From contig NZ_AP022582.1 of the NCBI RefSeq assembly GCF_010731595.1, positions 372,001 to 436,000 on the forward strand: DNA of 64,000 nt, read 5' to 3'. Both the position numbers and the translations under genes were made by a program. Shown here in pieces: positions 20,539 to 29,891 of the stretch; within the stretch, counting starts at the first letter, position 1; every line of letters starts with the position of its first letter. Origin of the DNA: Mycobacterium seoulense (lineage in GTDB: Bacteria > Actinomycetota > Actinomycetes > Mycobacteriales > Mycobacteriaceae). The notes below the pieces were generated by a model. It ran no database searches. It was not told where the DNA came from and worked only from the letters and a program-made list of their open reading frames with translations.

Positions 20539-21549
20539 ATGAAGTTGGCGGTTATCGGCGGCGACGGTATCGGGCCGGAAGTGACGGCCGAGGCGCTCAA
20601 AGTCCTTGACGCGGTGTTGCCCGGTGTCGAGAAGACCGATTACGACCTGGGCGCGCGGCGTTTTCACGCCAGCGGTGAGCTGCTGCCGGAATCGGTGCTG
20701 GCCGAGTTGCGCCAGCACGACGCCATTCTGCTCGGGGCGATCGGCGACCCGTCGGTGCCCAGCGGCGTGCTGGAGCGGGGCCTGTTGCTGCGCCTGCGTT
20801 TTGAGCTCGATCACCACGTCAACCTGCGACCGGGCCGGCTGTACCCCGGCGTGAGCAGCCCGCTCGCCGGAAACCCCCACATCGATTTCGTGGTGGTCCG
20901 CGAGGGGACCGAAGGCCCCTACACCGGCACCGGCGGCGCGATCCGCGCCGGGACGCCGCACGAGGTGGCCACCGAGGTGAGCCTGAACACAGCCTTCGGC
21001 GTGCGCCGCGTGGTGACCGACGCCTTCGAGCGCGCCCAGCGCCGGCGCAAGCACCTGACGCTGGTGCACAAGACCAACGTGCTGACCTTCGCCGGAAAGC
21101 TGTGGTCGCGGATCGTGGCCGAAGTCGGGGAGGACTACCCCGACGTCGAGGTCGCGTATCAACACATCGACGCCGCCACCATTTTCATGGTCACCGACCC
21201 CGGACGCTTCGACGTGATCGTCACCGACAACCTCTTCGGTGACATCATCACCGACTTGGCGGCGGCGGTATGTGGCGGAATTGGCTTGGCGGCCAGCGGA
21301 AATATCGACGCCACCCGCACCAACCCGTCGATGTTCGAGCCGGTGCACGGCAGCGCGCCGGACATCGCCGGTCAGGGCATCGCCGACCCGACCGCGGCGA
21401 TCATGTCGGTGTCGTTGTTGCTCGCCCATCTCGGCGAGGACGCTGCCGCTAGGCGGGTGGATCGGGCTGTCGAGGCCTACCTGGCAACGCGTGGGAACGA
21501 ACGGCCCGCCACCAACGAAGTCGGCGAACGGATTGCCGCCGGGCTGTAG
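20539..21549 (+). CDS. leuB: 3-isopropylmalate dehydrogenase
   Basis: A 336-residue leucine-pathway enzyme: oxidative decarboxylation of 3-isopropylmalate to 2-oxoisocaproate with NAD+. The opening [29 protein letters not shown], the metal-binding [10 protein letters not shown] and [18 protein letters not shown] are all present. ATG at 20539 follows AGGAG by eight bases; the open frame upstream consists of the tandem repeat. Its last 101 bases overlap the end of the convergent MFS gene. Confidence 0.96.
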   Translation: MKLAVIGGDGIGPEVTAEALKVLDAVLPGVEKTDYDLGARRFHASGELLPESVLAELRQHDAILLGAIGDPSVPSGVLERGLLLRLRFELDHHVNLRPGRLYPGVSSPLAGNPHIDFVVVREGTEGPYTGTGGAIRAGTPHEVATEVSLNTAFGVRRVVTDAFERAQRRRKHLTLVHKTNVLTFAGKLWSRIVAEVGEDYPDVEVAYQHIDAATIFMVTDPGRFDVIVTDNLFGDIITDLAAAVCGGIGLAASGNIDATRTNPSMFEPVHGSAPDIAGQGIADPTAAIMSVSLLLAHLGEDAAARRVDRAVEAYLATRGNERPATNEVGERIAAGL

Positions 21550-22768
21550 TTTCTAAGCCGGGCGGGAGCAACCGCGCCGGCACCAGCGGAACCGCGACCG
21601 CCGGGAACAGTCCACACAACATCCACGCGTTCGGGTATTTCGCGGCGGTGATCAAGGCACCGAACAGCGGGGGCGCGGCGGCCGCCAGCACCCGCTGGGT
21701 GGTGTTCTGGATGCCCAGGGCGCGTCCGCTCCAGAACGGCCCGGCGAATTCGGTGATCGCGGTGGCCTCCAAACCGTTGTCGAGCATGGCGATCACCGAG
21801 ATGGTGACCATCAGCGGCGCTTGATAAATCGAATTCAGAAAGTCGGCCCACGCCAACAGGAAGAGGGTGACGGTGGCGGCGCCCGCGATGATGCGGACCG
21901 GTCGCATTCGCGAGCCGACGCGGTCGGACCAGCGGCCCACGACGACCCGGCCAATCGCGCCGAGCACCTGCGAAAGGGTGACCAGGCTGCCGGCGGCCGC
22001 CACCGACCAGTGCAGATTCCTGATCAGCCACACCAGCATGAACGTGACGGTCACCGTCTGCGGAACCATCATCAGCCCCGCCACCGTGTGAATTCGCCAG
22101 AGCACCAACGACCCTCGGTACGGGCTGGCGAGTTCGGTGTCGGCGGCCTTCTCCCGCGGCTTGCGGGGCGGGTCGACGATGCCGACCGCGCTCGCCACCG
22201 CTCCGAACGCGCACGCCAAGGCCGCGAACTTCAGCCCCGCACCCGGCCCGTGCTCGGCCAGCTCGGGGATCACCAGCGCTCCCAAGGCGATTCCGAGGGG
22301 CTGCGCGGTTTGTCGGACACCCATGGCCACTCCGCGTTGCTGCGGCGGAAACCACGCCGACACCAGCCGACCGCTGGCGGTGTTGCAACTGGCCGCGGCC
22401 ATGCCCCCGAGAAACAAATAGACGGCCATCAGCACCATCGAATGCGCCGTCGCCGCCGCGTACGCCGCCACCGCGGTGAGCGCCAAACCCGCTGCCATCA
22501 CCACCCGCTCGCCCACCCGGTCCAGCACGTAACCCCACAAGACCAGCGTGACCACCATGCCCCAGCTCGGCATCGACGACAACAGACCAGCTTCGTCGAG
22601 CGGGATGCCACGCGCCGTTTGTAGCGAGGGAATGAGGAACGCGACGCCGTTGATGAACAGGAACGAACTCGCCGTGGCCACCAGCGATATGCCCATGATG
22701 GACCAGCGGGCGCCCGCACCCAGCGTGCGCGCGGCGGCCGGCCCCGTTCGCATCCCCCATGCTTGCAC
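21449..22768 (-). CDS. Major facilitator superfamily transporter
   Basis: A 439-residue protein with about twelve hydrophobic helices. The first MFS loop motif appears as [14 protein letters not shown] and the second-half equivalent as [13 protein letters not shown]. It corresponds to Rv2994 of M. tuberculosis, also beside leuB. The start could be the ATG at 22768 or the ATG at 22753 five codons later ([12 protein letters not shown]). The last ~33 residues are polar and Arg-rich and lie antisense to the leuB 3' end. The substrate is unknown; the family mostly moves small organic anions or drugs. Confidence 0.88.
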   Translation of the reverse strand: MQAWGMRTGPAAARTLGAGARWSIMGISLVATASSFLFINGVAFLIPSLQTARGIPLDEAGLLSSMPSWGMVVTLVLWGYVLDRVGERVVMAAGLALTAVAAYAAATAHSMVLMAVYLFLGGMAAASCNTASGRLVSAWFPPQQRGVAMGVRQTAQPLGIALGALVIPELAEHGPGAGLKFAALACAFGAVASAVGIVDPPRKPREKAADTELASPYRGSLVLWRIHTVAGLMMVPQTVTVTFMLVWLIRNLHWSVAAAGSLVTLSQVLGAIGRVVVGRWSDRVGSRMRPVRIIAGAATVTLFLLAWADFLNSIYQAPLMVTISVIAMLDNGLEATAITEFAGPFWSGRALGIQNTTQRVLAAAAPPLFGALITAAKYPNAWMLCGLFPAVAVPLVPARLLPPGLETTARRQSVRRLRWWRAVRSHALPGRPRQPDPPA

Positions 22769-22800
22769 AGGCGGGTAGAACCGCTGGTAATACTCGTGCG

Positions 22801-22890
22801 GCCGCGCCCGGCTACGCCGCGCTCGCGACCGTCACGGGGGTTTTGGTGACGGCCCGCCGCGCCCGGCTACGCCGCGCTCGCGACCGTCAC
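22801..22890. repeat. Palindromic dispersed repeat, two direct copies
   Basis: A 35-base sequence (starting GCCGCGCCCGGCTACGCCGC) occurs perfectly at 22801-22835 and 22856-22890. The second copy is bounded by the inverted ends GTGACGG (22846-22852) and CCGTCAC (22884-22890). A related element with different but matching ends lies at 59702-59746, and a weaker one at 40985-41029. It abuts the -10 of the fumarylacetoacetase-family gene. Confidence 0.75.
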
Positions 22891-22896
22891 TAGGCT
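22891..22896 (+). promoter_or_regulatory. -10 hexamer TAGGCT of the FAH-family gene (leaderless arrangement)
   Basis: TAGGCT ends 7 bases before the ATG at 22904 and directly abuts the palindromic repeat, which therefore occupies the -35 region. Confidence 0.4.
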
Positions 22897-22903
22897 CAAT
22901 GAA

Positions 22904-23701
22904 ATGCGCCTTGGTCGAATCGCCAGCCCGGACGGTGTCGCCTTCGTCAGCATCGAGGGCGAACTCGCCGATCCCGCCGCGATGGTCGCCCGCGAGATCG
23001 CCGAGCATCCCTTCGGCACGCCGAACTTCACGGGCCGTTCCTGGCCGCTGGCCGATGTGCGGCTGCTGGCTCCGATGCTGGCCAGCAAGGTGGTGTGCAT
23101 CGGCAAGAACTACGCCGATCACATCGCGGAGATGACCGAGCTCACCGGCCCCGCGGCCCCGGACCCCATCATCTTCCTCAAACCCAACACCGCCATCGTC
23201 GGCCCGAATGTGCCGATCAGATTGCCTGCCAACGCATCACCCGTGCATTTCGAGGGCGAGCTGGCCGCGGTCGTCGGCCGGCCCTGCAAGGACGTCTCGG
23301 CCGCCCAGGCCGCCGACAGCATCCTCGGCTACACCATCGGAAACGACGTGTCGGCCCGCGATCAACAGAAGTCCGACGGCCAATGGACGCGGGCCAAAGG
23401 GCACGACACCTTCTGCCCGGTGGGGCCGTGGATCGTCACCGACGTCGATCCGGCGGACCTCGAGATACGAACCGAGGTCAACGGCGAAGTCAAGCAACAC
23501 AGCCGTACCTCGCTGATGATCCACGACGTCGGTGCCATCGTCGAATGGATCTCGGCAGTGATGACCCTGTTGCCCGGCGACCTCATCCTCACCGGAACGC
23601 CGGCGGGCGTCGGCCCGATCGAGGACGGCGACACCGTGTCCATCACCATCGAAGGGATCGGAACGCTCACCAATCCCGTGGTCCGTAAGGGAAAGTCGTG
23701 A
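22904..23701 (+). CDS. Fumarylacetoacetate hydrolase-family protein
   Basis: A 265-residue member of the FAH fold, which cleaves or decarboxylates 2-oxo/2-hydroxy-enoates with Mg. The core is [15 protein letters not shown], a metal site at [10 protein letters not shown] and [10 protein letters not shown], and the C-terminal [26 protein letters not shown] signature. It is the homolog of Rv2993c, annotated there as a possible 2-hydroxyhepta-2,4-diene-1,7-dioate isomerase; oxaloacetate decarboxylase or acylpyruvase activity is also possible. The GTGA overlap with gltX indicates coupled translation. Confidence 0.92.
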   Translation: MRLGRIASPDGVAFVSIEGELADPAAMVAREIAEHPFGTPNFTGRSWPLADVRLLAPMLASKVVCIGKNYADHIAEMTELTGPAAPDPIIFLKPNTAIVGPNVPIRLPANASPVHFEGELAAVVGRPCKDVSAAQAADSILGYTIGNDVSARDQQKSDGQWTRAKGHDTFCPVGPWIVTDVDPADLEIRTEVNGEVKQHSRTSLMIHDVGAIVEWISAVMTLLPGDLILTGTPAGVGPIEDGDTVSITIEGIGTLTNPVVRKGKS

Positions 23702-25167
23702 CAGCCGAAACGAAAGTCCGGGTCCGGTTCTGCCCGTCGCCCACGGGCACCCCGCACGTCGGCATGGTCCGCACCGCGTTGTTCAACTGGGCCTACGCCC
23801 GGCACACCGGTGGCACCTTCGTCTTTCGCATCGAGGACACCGACGCCGAACGCGACAGCGAGGAAAGCTATCTGGCGCTGCTCGACGCGCTGCGCTGGTT
23901 GGGCCTCGACTGGGACGAGGGGCCCGAGGTCGGCGGACCCTACGGCCCCTACCGGCAGTCGCAGCGCAAGGAGATCTACCGCGACGTGGTCGCCAAACTG
24001 CTCGAAGCGGGCGAGGCCTACTACGCCTTCTCGACCCCGGAAGAGGTTGAGGCGCGCCACATCGCGGCGGGCCGCAACCCCAAACTGGGATACGACAACT
24101 TCGACCGGCACCTGACCGACGCCCAGCGCGCCGCATTCCTCGCGGAGGGCCGCAAGCCGGTGGTGCGGCTGCGGATGCCCGACGAAGACCTCGCTTGGAA
24201 CGACCTGGTGCGCGGAACCACCACCTTCGCCGCGGGCTCGGTGCCGGACTTCGCGTTGACCCGCGCCAACGGAGACCCGTTGTACACCTTGGTCAACCCG
24301 TGCGACGACGCGCTGATGAGAATCACCCACGTGTTGCGCGGCGAGGATCTGCTGCCGTCGACTCCGCGCCAGCTCGCGCTGTACCAGTCGCTGATCCGGG
24401 TCGGCGTCGCCGAGCGGGTCCCGGAGTTCGCCCACCTGCCAACGGTATTGGGGGAGGGCACCAAGAAGCTCTCCAAGCGCGACCCGCAGTCCAACCTGTT
24501 CGCCCACCGCGACCGTGGCTTCATCCCCGAGGGGTTGCTCAATTACCTTGCGCTGCTGGGCTGGGCCATCGCCGACGACCATGACCTGTTCAGTCTCGAC
24601 GAGATGGTGGCCGCCTTCGATGTGGTCGACGTGAACTCCAACCCGGCTCGGTTCGATCAGAAGAAGGCCGACGCGCTCAACGCCGAGCACATCCGAATGC
24701 TCGAACCGGCGGATTTCGCGGGCCGGCTGCGCGACTACCTCGACGTCCACGGACATCGGCTCGGAACCGATGACGCCGCGTTCGCCGTCGCGGCCGACTT
24801 GGTCCAGACCCGCATCGTCGTGCTCGCCGACGCGTGGGACCTGCTGAAGTTCCTCAACGACGACGAATACGCGATCGATCCGAAGGCCGCCGCCAAGGAG
24901 CTCGGCGCGGACGCGGCCGCGGTGCTCGATGCCGCGCTGGCCGCGCTGGACGGCGTGACCGGCTGGACCACCGCCGATATCGAGTCCGCCCTCAAGGCCG
25001 CGCTCATCGACAACCTGGGGCTCAAACCGCGCAAGGCCTTCGGTCCGATCAGGGTTGCCGCCACGGGAACGACGGTCAGCCCGCCGTTGTTCGAATCGCT
25101 GGAGCTGCTGGGCCGTGACCGCAGCTTGCTGCGGCTACGGGCCGCACGAGAAACGGTCGCCGGCTAG
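23698..25167 (+). CDS. gltX: Glutamyl-tRNA synthetase
   Basis: A 489-residue class I synthetase that charges tRNA-Glu and, in organisms with GatCAB, probably also tRNA-Gln. The HIGH-type motif is [17 protein letters not shown]; the KMSKS-type motif is [11 protein letters not shown]. The C-terminal helical anticodon-binding domain ends in [27 protein letters not shown] at 23698 overlaps the previous stop. Both tRNA-Gln and tRNA-Glu genes follow within 400 bases. Confidence 0.97.
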   Translation: MTAETKVRVRFCPSPTGTPHVGMVRTALFNWAYARHTGGTFVFRIEDTDAERDSEESYLALLDALRWLGLDWDEGPEVGGPYGPYRQSQRKEIYRDVVAKLLEAGEAYYAFSTPEEVEARHIAAGRNPKLGYDNFDRHLTDAQRAAFLAEGRKPVVRLRMPDEDLAWNDLVRGTTTFAAGSVPDFALTRANGDPLYTLVNPCDDALMRITHVLRGEDLLPSTPRQLALYQSLIRVGVAERVPEFAHLPTVLGEGTKKLSKRDPQSNLFAHRDRGFIPEGLLNYLALLGWAIADDHDLFSLDEMVAAFDVVDVNSNPARFDQKKADALNAEHIRMLEPADFAGRLRDYLDVHGHRLGTDDAAFAVAADLVQTRIVVLADAWDLLKFLNDDEYAIDPKAAAKELGADAAAVLDAALAALDGVTGWTTADIESALKAALIDNLGLKPRKAFGPIRVAATGTTVSPPLFESLELLGRDRSLLRLRAARETVAG

Positions 25168-25314
25168 ACCGTGACCTCGCGTGCGGATTGTGCGCGCAGT
25201 CTTTGGTAGTCTGCACTGCGGCTCACAAAGGCCGACAACGGCTGGCGGCGGCGGTGCTCCGGGTGGCGCGATGCGGCTCAGAATGACCGTTGACCAGCGG
25301 TTTTAGGCAGCCGA

Positions 25315-25386
25315 TGGGGTATGGTGTAATTGGCAACACAGCTGATTCTGGTTCAGCCATTCTAGGTTCGAGTCCTGGTACCCCAG
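25315..25386 (+). tRNA. tRNA-Gln (CTG)
   Basis: The acceptor arms TGGGGTA (25315-25321) and TACCCCA (25379-25385) pair perfectly, with discriminator G at 25386. The anticodon stem GCTGA/TCAGC encloses TTCTGGT, so the anticodon is CTG (25348-25350). The T arm contains GGTTCGAGTCC. No CCA is encoded. The ~150 bases between gltX and this gene hold no other gene. Confidence 0.95.
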
Positions 25387-25459
25387 CAAAATCTCGCCAC
25401 CTCAAGCGATTAGGTGGGCTTTCAGAGTGTGAGCTATGCTGACACCTCGGATCGTGTCT

Positions 25460-25532
25460 GGCCCCGTCGTCTAGCGGCCTAGGACGCCGCCCTCTCACGG
25501 CGGTAGCGTGGGTTCGAATCCCATCGGGGCTA
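25460..25532 (+). tRNA. tRNA-Glu (CTC)
   Basis: The acceptor arms GGCCCCG (25460-25466) and CGGGGCT (25525-25531, G-T at the first pair) are followed by discriminator A. The anticodon stem CCGCC/GGCGG encloses CTCTCAC, giving anticodon CTC. The T arm has GGTTCGAATCC. No CCA is encoded. It lies 73 bases after tRNA-Gln and convergent to the FDOR gene. Confidence 0.95.
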
Positions 25533-25540
25533 CAAAACCA

Positions 25541-26053
25541 CTATTGACCGGTTCCCAACGCGGCCGGTGCCGTGGACCCACCCACCGGCATGGCCGGCAA
25601 GCCGAGTTTGCGATGGTCCCACGAGCGCGCCCGCCGGGCGACGATGCGCACACAGACGCGCTTGTTCATCATCTGCTCGACGAAGGGCTTCATCTCATCG
25701 CTGTAGGGACCGGTGTAGCGCTCGAACACGCTGACCCCGACCCGGTGCGAGACGTCGGGATCGTCGACGATCTCCGCGACGCCTTCGAACGACACTCCGC
25801 GCAACGTGTCGTAGGTGTCGCCGTCCTCGATCAGGAAGCTCACCCGCGGATCACGTTTGAGGTTGACGGCCTTCTGCGACTTGGCCTTCGTTTCCAGCCA
25901 GATTTCACCGTCCACGACGGCGTACCACATCGCGGTCAGATGCGGCTGCCCGTCGGGGCCGATGGTGGCCAGCGTCCCGGTGCGGCTCTTGGCGACGAAG
26001 TCGACGATCTCGTCGGGGGACATGACGATGCTCGCGCGCTGATTGGTTCCCAT
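25541..26053 (-). CDS. PPOX-class F420-dependent oxidoreductase (FDOR-B type)
   Basis: A 170-residue split beta-barrel flavin/deazaflavin protein. FVAKSRTGTLATIGPDGQPHLTAMWY and WLETKAKSQKAVNLKRDPRVSF match the FDOR family, whose mycobacterial members mostly use coenzyme F420. The homolog is Rv2991, reported to bind F420. The substrate is unknown. FbiD, an F420-synthesis enzyme, is encoded in the same window at 33.2 kb. It ends 8 bases from tRNA-Glu on the opposite strand. Confidence 0.9.
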   Translation of the reverse strand: MGTNQRASIVMSPDEIVDFVAKSRTGTLATIGPDGQPHLTAMWYAVVDGEIWLETKAKSQKAVNLKRDPRVSFLIEDGDTYDTLRGVSFEGVAEIVDDPDVSHRVGVSVFERYTGPYSDEMKPFVEQMMNKRVCVRIVARRARSWDHRKLGLPAMPVGGSTAPAALGTGQ

Positions 26054-26123
26054 GGCGGTCAGTCTGTCAGGCCATGCCGGAAACGGTGTGCGCTGGTCGC
26101 CGCGAGCTATTCGCGCGCGACGT

Positions 26124-26825
26124 TCAGAGCCGACGGGTGAGAGCCTCGGCCGCGGAAATCAGGTCCGCGGCCCAGCGCACTCCAGGGCGCCGGCCGATCC
26201 GGTCGACGGGGCCGGACACCGAGATGGCGGCGACGACGGCTCCGCGGCCGTCGCGCACGGGAACCGACACGCTCGCCACCCCGGGCTCGCGTTCGGCGAC
26301 GCTTTGTGCCCAGCCGCGGCGCCGTACTTCGGCCAGGGTGCGCTCGTTGAACTTCGCCGTCGGCAGCACAGCTTTTTGTGTCGCAGCGTCGCTGTGGGCC
26401 AGCAGCACTTTGGCGCCCGAACCCGCCGTCATCGGCAGTCGAGCCCCGACCGGGACCGTATCGCGAAGGCCCGCAGCGGGTTCCAGGGCGGCCACGCAGA
26501 CCCGCGTGGTGCCCTCGCGGCGGTAGAGCTGCACGCTCTCGCCGGTGGTCTCGCGCAACAGGGGCAGCACCCCCGCGCTGGCGGCCAGCAGCGGGTCGTT
26601 GACATGGGCGGCGAGCTCGGTGACGGCCGGACCGAGTAGCCAGCGCCCCTCGTCGTCGCGGGCCAGCAGGCGATGGACTTCGAGGGCGGCGGCCAGCCGG
26701 TACGCGGTCGCCCTGGGCAATCCGGTTCGCTCGCACAGTTCGGCCAATCCGCAGGGGGATTGGGCGATCGTCTGCAGGACACCCATGGCTTTGTCGAGGA
26801 CGCCGATGCCGCTATGCTGTCTCAC
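26124..26825 (-). CDS. IclR-family transcriptional regulator
   Basis: A 233-residue IclR regulator with an N-terminal winged helix-turn-helix ([28 protein letters not shown]) and a C-terminal GAF-like effector domain ([24 protein letters not shown]). It is divergent from leuCD with a short intergenic region, the same arrangement as in M. tuberculosis (Rv2989) and in Streptomyces, where an IclR protein (NdgR) controls leuCD. The natural target is therefore probably the leuCD promoter; the effector may be a branched-chain amino acid or pathway intermediate. The start codon is GTG with a leaderless-type -10. Confidence 0.92.
   Translation of the reverse strand: MRQHSGIGVLDKAMGVLQTIAQSPCGLAELCERTGLPRATAYRLAAALEVHRLLARDDEGRWLLGPAVTELAAHVNDPLLAASAGVLPLLRETTGESVQLYRREGTTRVCVAALEPAAGLRDTVPVGARLPMTAGSGAKVLLAHSDAATQKAVLPTAKFNERTLAEVRRRGWAQSVAEREPGVASVSVPVRDGRGAVVAAISVSGPVDRIGRRPGVRWAADLISAAEALTRRL
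26791..26818 (+). promoter_or_regulatory. Probable leuCD promoter inside the iclR 5' end
   Basis: TTGTCG (26791-26796) and TATGCT (26813-26818) are spaced by 16 bases on the plus strand. Transcription would start near 26825, giving leuC a leader of about 88 bases. The promoter lies within the first codons of the divergent iclR gene, so the two transcription units overlap. Confidence 0.45.
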
Positions 26826-26855
26826 AAGGAGATACTAGCGTCTCGCATTCTGAGA
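26820..26855. promoter_or_regulatory. Two small inverted repeats between iclR and leuC, possible IclR operator
   Basis: TCTC-N5-GAGA (26820-26832) and TCTC-N7-GAGA (26841-26855) lie 21 bases apart between the two divergent start signals. The minus-strand -10 TAGTAT of iclR (26832-26837, 6 bases before its GTG) sits between them. A protein bound here could control both genes. Assignment to the IclR protein is inference. Confidence 0.35.
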
Positions 26856-26912
26856 TCACAGCCATGGTCGATCGGCGAGCCGCGCACGACGCGAATCGAG
26901 GCGAGTTTTCAG

Positions 26913-28343
26913 ATGGGATCCGGCAAGCCGCGCACCCTGGCCGAAAAGGTGTGGGACGACCACGTTGTGGATCGCGGGGCGGATGACCCCGAGCAAGGTG
27001 GGGCGCCCGACCTGATCTACATCGATCTGCATCTGGTGCACGAGGTCACCAGCCCGCAGGCCTTCGACGGACTGCGCCTCGCCGGCCGGCCGGTGCGACG
27101 GCCCGATCTGACGCTGGCCACCGAAGACCACAACGTGCCCACCGTCGACATCGACAAGCCGATCGCCGACCCGGTGTCGCGCACCCAGGTCGAGACGCTG
27201 CGCCGGAACTGCGCCGAATTCGGTGTCCGCCTTTATCCGATGGGCGATATCGAGCAGGGAATCGTGCATGTCGTGGGGCCGCAGTTGGGCCTCACCCAGC
27301 CGGGAATGACGATCGTCTGTGGTGACAGTCACACGTCGACGCACGGCGCGTTCGGGGCGCTGGCGATGGGCATCGGCACCTCCGAGGTGGAGCACGTGCT
27401 GGCCACCCAGACGTTGCCGCTGCGGCCGTTCAAGACGATGGCAGTCAACGTCGACGGGGAACTGCCCGCGGGCGTGACGGCCAAGGACATCATTCTCGCG
27501 TTGATCGCCAAGATCGGCACCGGCGGAGGGCAGGGGCACGTCATCGAATACCGCGGCAGCGCCATCGAATCGCTATCGATGGAAGGCCGCATGACGATCT
27601 GCAACATGAGCATCGAGGCCGGTGCCCGGGCGGGCATGGTGGCCCCGGACGCCACCACCTATGAATTCCTGCGCGACAAGCCGCACGCGCCGCAGGGGGC
27701 GCAATGGGACGCGGCGATGCGCTATTGGCAGCGGCTGCACACCGACCCCGGCGCCGCCTTCGACACCGAGGTCCACCTCGACGCGACGTCGTTGAGCCCG
27801 TTCGTGACGTGGGGAACGAATCCCGCGCAGGGCGTGCCGCTGGCCGGGGCCGTGCCCGACCCGGAGCTGATGAGCGGCGACGCCGAGCGGCAGGCCGCCG
27901 AGAAAGCGTTGGCTTACATGGACCTTCGGCCAGGGACTCCGATGCGCGATATCGCGGTCGACACCGTTTTCGTGGGCTCTTGTACCAACGGTCGTATCGA
28001 AGACCTGCGGGTGGTCGCCGACGTGCTGCGCGGCCGCAAGCTGGCCCCCGGCCTGCGGATGCTCGTGGTGCCCGGGTCCATGCGGGTGCGTGCGCAGGCC
28101 GAAGCCGAAGGGCTGGGCGAGGTTTTCACCGCGGCGGGCGCCGAATGGCGACAGGCGGGCTGCTCGATGTGCCTGGGCATGAATCCGGACCAGCTGGCGC
28201 CGGGGGAACGGTGCGCGGCGACGTCCAACCGCAACTTCGAAGGGCGCCAGGGGAAAGGCGGGCGCACGCACTTGGTGTCTCCGGCCGTCGCCGCCGCGAC
28301 CGCAGTTCGCGGCACATTGTCCGCCCCGGCCGATTTGAACTGA
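26913..28343 (+). CDS. leuC: 3-isopropylmalate dehydratase, large subunit
   Basis: A 476-residue aconitase-family subunit that isomerises 2-isopropylmalate to 3-isopropylmalate. The 4Fe-4S ligands are C357 (GSCTNG), C417 and C420 (GCSMC). Other signatures are [15 protein letters not shown] and [24 protein letters not shown] at 26913 gives the usual N-terminus ([11 protein letters not shown] soon after); the open frame upstream runs over iclR and is not homologous. leuD follows after 18 bases. Confidence 0.96.
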   Translation: MGSGKPRTLAEKVWDDHVVDRGADDPEQGGAPDLIYIDLHLVHEVTSPQAFDGLRLAGRPVRRPDLTLATEDHNVPTVDIDKPIADPVSRTQVETLRRNCAEFGVRLYPMGDIEQGIVHVVGPQLGLTQPGMTIVCGDSHTSTHGAFGALAMGIGTSEVEHVLATQTLPLRPFKTMAVNVDGELPAGVTAKDIILALIAKIGTGGGQGHVIEYRGSAIESLSMEGRMTICNMSIEAGARAGMVAPDATTYEFLRDKPHAPQGAQWDAAMRYWQRLHTDPGAAFDTEVHLDATSLSPFVTWGTNPAQGVPLAGAVPDPELMSGDAERQAAEKALAYMDLRPGTPMRDIAVDTVFVGSCTNGRIEDLRVVADVLRGRKLAPGLRMLVVPGSMRVRAQAEAEGLGEVFTAAGAEWRQAGCSMCLGMNPDQLAPGERCAATSNRNFEGRQGKGGRTHLVSPAVAAATAVRGTLSAPADLN

Positions 28344-28361
28344 CGTAATCGAGAAGAACGG

Positions 28362-28964
28362 ATGACGATGGAAGCATTTCACACGCACACCGGTATCGGC
28401 GTGCCGTTGCGGCGGTCCAATGTTGACACGGACCAGATCATTCCGGCGGTGTATTTGAAGCGGGTCACCCGAACCGGTTTCGAGGACGGGTTGTTCGCCA
28501 GCTGGCGCTCGGATCCCTCATTCATCCTCAACCTCAGTCCCTTTGACCGGGGGTCGGTTCTGGTCGCCGGGCCCGATTTCGGCACCGGCTCGTCGCGCGA
28601 GCACGCCGTGTGGGCACTCATGGACTACGGGTTCCGGGTGGTCATCTCGTCTCGATTCGGTGACATCTTCCGGGGCAACGCCGGCAAGGCGGGGCTCCTG
28701 GCGGCCGAAGTCTCCCAAGACGGTGTGGAACTGCTTTGGAAGCTCATCGAGCAGAGTCCGGGACTGGAAATCACTGCCAATCTTCAAGATCGAAATATCA
28801 CCGCGGGAACGACGGTGTTGCCGTTCAAGATTGACGACCACACGGCCTGGCGCCTCCTCGAAGGACTCGACGATATAGCCCTTACGCTGCGGAAACTCGA
28901 CAAAATCGAATCGTACGAGGCCGCCTATCCGCAGTGGAAACCGCGCACTCTGCCCGCCTCCTGA
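28362..28964 (+). CDS. leuD: 3-isopropylmalate dehydratase, small subunit
   Basis: The 200-residue small subunit, which forms the swivelling domain of isopropylmalate isomerase with Leu[19 protein letters not shown] and [27 protein letters not shown] are the family signatures. ATG at 28362 or the ATG two codons later (MEAFHTHTG, matching the 198-residue M. tuberculosis protein) can both be the start. It ends the leuCD operon; 212 bases of promoter region precede hupB. Confidence 0.96.
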   Translation: MTMEAFHTHTGIGVPLRRSNVDTDQIIPAVYLKRVTRTGFEDGLFASWRSDPSFILNLSPFDRGSVLVAGPDFGTGSSREHAVWALMDYGFRVVISSRFGDIFRGNAGKAGLLAAEVSQDGVELLWKLIEQSPGLEITANLQDRNITAGTTVLPFKIDDHTAWRLLEGLDDIALTLRKLDKIESYEAAYPQWKPRTLPAS

Positions 28965-29130
28965 ACGGTCGGGAAGGCCGGAATTTCTTCTCGCTCACCT
29001 AACTAAACCGGGCCCATTTCCAGGCACCGCCACCGGTCAAGGGCGGCAACCGGATTGCGAAACCGCCGAATGTCCGACCCTGAAATTGCGCGTGGCTCTT
29101 GGAAATTTGCTGGGTGAGGGTTTACCGTGT

Positions 29131-29161
29131 CCACTAGTCGGTTCAAATCGAGGACCACTAG
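29131..29161. repeat. Direct repeat in the hupB upstream region
   Basis: CCACTAG occurs at 29131-29137 and 29155-29161, 24 bases apart (about two helical turns), followed by TCGG and CGTCGG respectively. The second copy ends 15 bases before the hupB ATG. It may be a regulator site; nothing in the window identifies the binder. Confidence 0.3.
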
Positions 29162-29176
29162 CGTCGGAGGGATTGG

Positions 29177-29821
29177 ATGAATAAGGCAGAGCTCATTGAT
29201 GTGCTCACACAGAAATTGAACACCGACCGTCGGCAGGCGACCGCCGCCGTCGAGAACGTCGTCGACACCATTGTGCGTGCGGTGCACAAGGGCGACAGCG
29301 TCACCATCACCGGGTTCGGTGTGTTCGAGCAACGGCGCCGCGCGGCTCGGGTGGCCCGCAACCCGCGTACCGGCGAGACGGTGAAGGTGAAGCCGACCTC
29401 CGTCCCGGCGTTCCGTCCTGGTGCTCAATTCAAAGCGGTTGTGTCTGGCGCACAGCGTCTCCCGTCGGAAGGACCTGCAGTGAAGCGTGGTGTAGTGGCA
29501 ACCGGCGCGGCCAAGAAGACCGCCGCCAAGAAGGCTCCCGCCAAGAAGGCCGCGGCGAAGAAGGCGCCCGCCAAGAAGGCGGCTCCGGCCAAGAAGGCGG
29601 CGACCAAGGCTCCGGCGAAGAAGGCCGTGACCAAGAAGGCTCCCGCCAAGAAGGTCGCGACCAAGGCTCCGGCGAAGAAGGCCGTGACCAAGAAGGCTCC
29701 CGCCAAGAAGGTCGCGGCGAAGAAGGCCGCTACCAAGGCCCCCGCCAAGAAGGCCGCGGCAAAGAGGCCGGCCAGCAAGGCTCCCGCCAAGAAGGCCACC
29801 GCACGTCGCGGTCGCCGTTAA
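29177..29821 (+). CDS. hupB: DNA-binding protein HU with Lys/Ala-rich tail
   Basis: A 214-residue mycobacterial HU (also known as HLP/MDP1), an abundant nucleoid protein. Residues 1-90 are the HU fold ([45 protein letters not shown]). From about residue 107, [18 protein letters not shown] units repeat to the end, resembling eukaryotic histone H1 tails; they bind DNA and are known targets of acetylation and phosphorylation. The tail DNA is itself a near-repeat (AAGAAGGC units), so length may vary by slippage. It has a good Shine-Dalgarno (GGAGGG). A bidirectional hairpin follows. Confidence 0.97.
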   Translation: MNKAELIDVLTQKLNTDRRQATAAVENVVDTIVRAVHKGDSVTITGFGVFEQRRRAARVARNPRTGETVKVKPTSVPAFRPGAQFKAVVSGAQRLPSEGPAVKRGVVATGAAKKTAAKKAPAKKAAAKKAPAKKAAPAKKAATKAPAKKAVTKKAPAKKVATKAPAKKAVTKKAPAKKVAAKKAATKAPAKKAAAKRPASKAPAKKATARRGRR

Positions 29822-29841
29822 CGGCAGCAGTCGCGCTCTCG

Positions 29842-29890
29842 ACGCGAATACCCTTCGGGTGGCAGCGATGCACCCGAAGGGTATTCGCGT
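29842..29890. terminator. Bidirectional hairpin terminator between hupB and mutT1
   Basis: A perfect 20-base inverted repeat (29842-29861 and 29871-29890; arm starts ACGCGAATACCC) with a 9-base loop, lying between the convergent hupB and mutT1 stops. There is no T-tract on either side, as with many mycobacterial hairpin terminators. It ends one base before the mutT1 stop codon. Confidence 0.85.
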
Positions 29891-29891
29891 G

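Noticed and set aside
18819..20600. A 593-codon minus-strand frame opposite serA
   Set aside because: Shadow of serA in the mirrored codon frame; it also runs through the tandem repeat and the leuB start.
25168..25314. A tRNA promoter upstream of tRNA-Gln
   Set aside because: TAGTCT at 25207-25212 fits a -10, but no -35 at proper spacing was found, so it is not listed as a feature.
29510..29810. Regular repeats in hupB as a CRISPR-like or tandem DNA element
   Set aside because: They encode the in-frame PAKKA tail of HupB and have no spacers.
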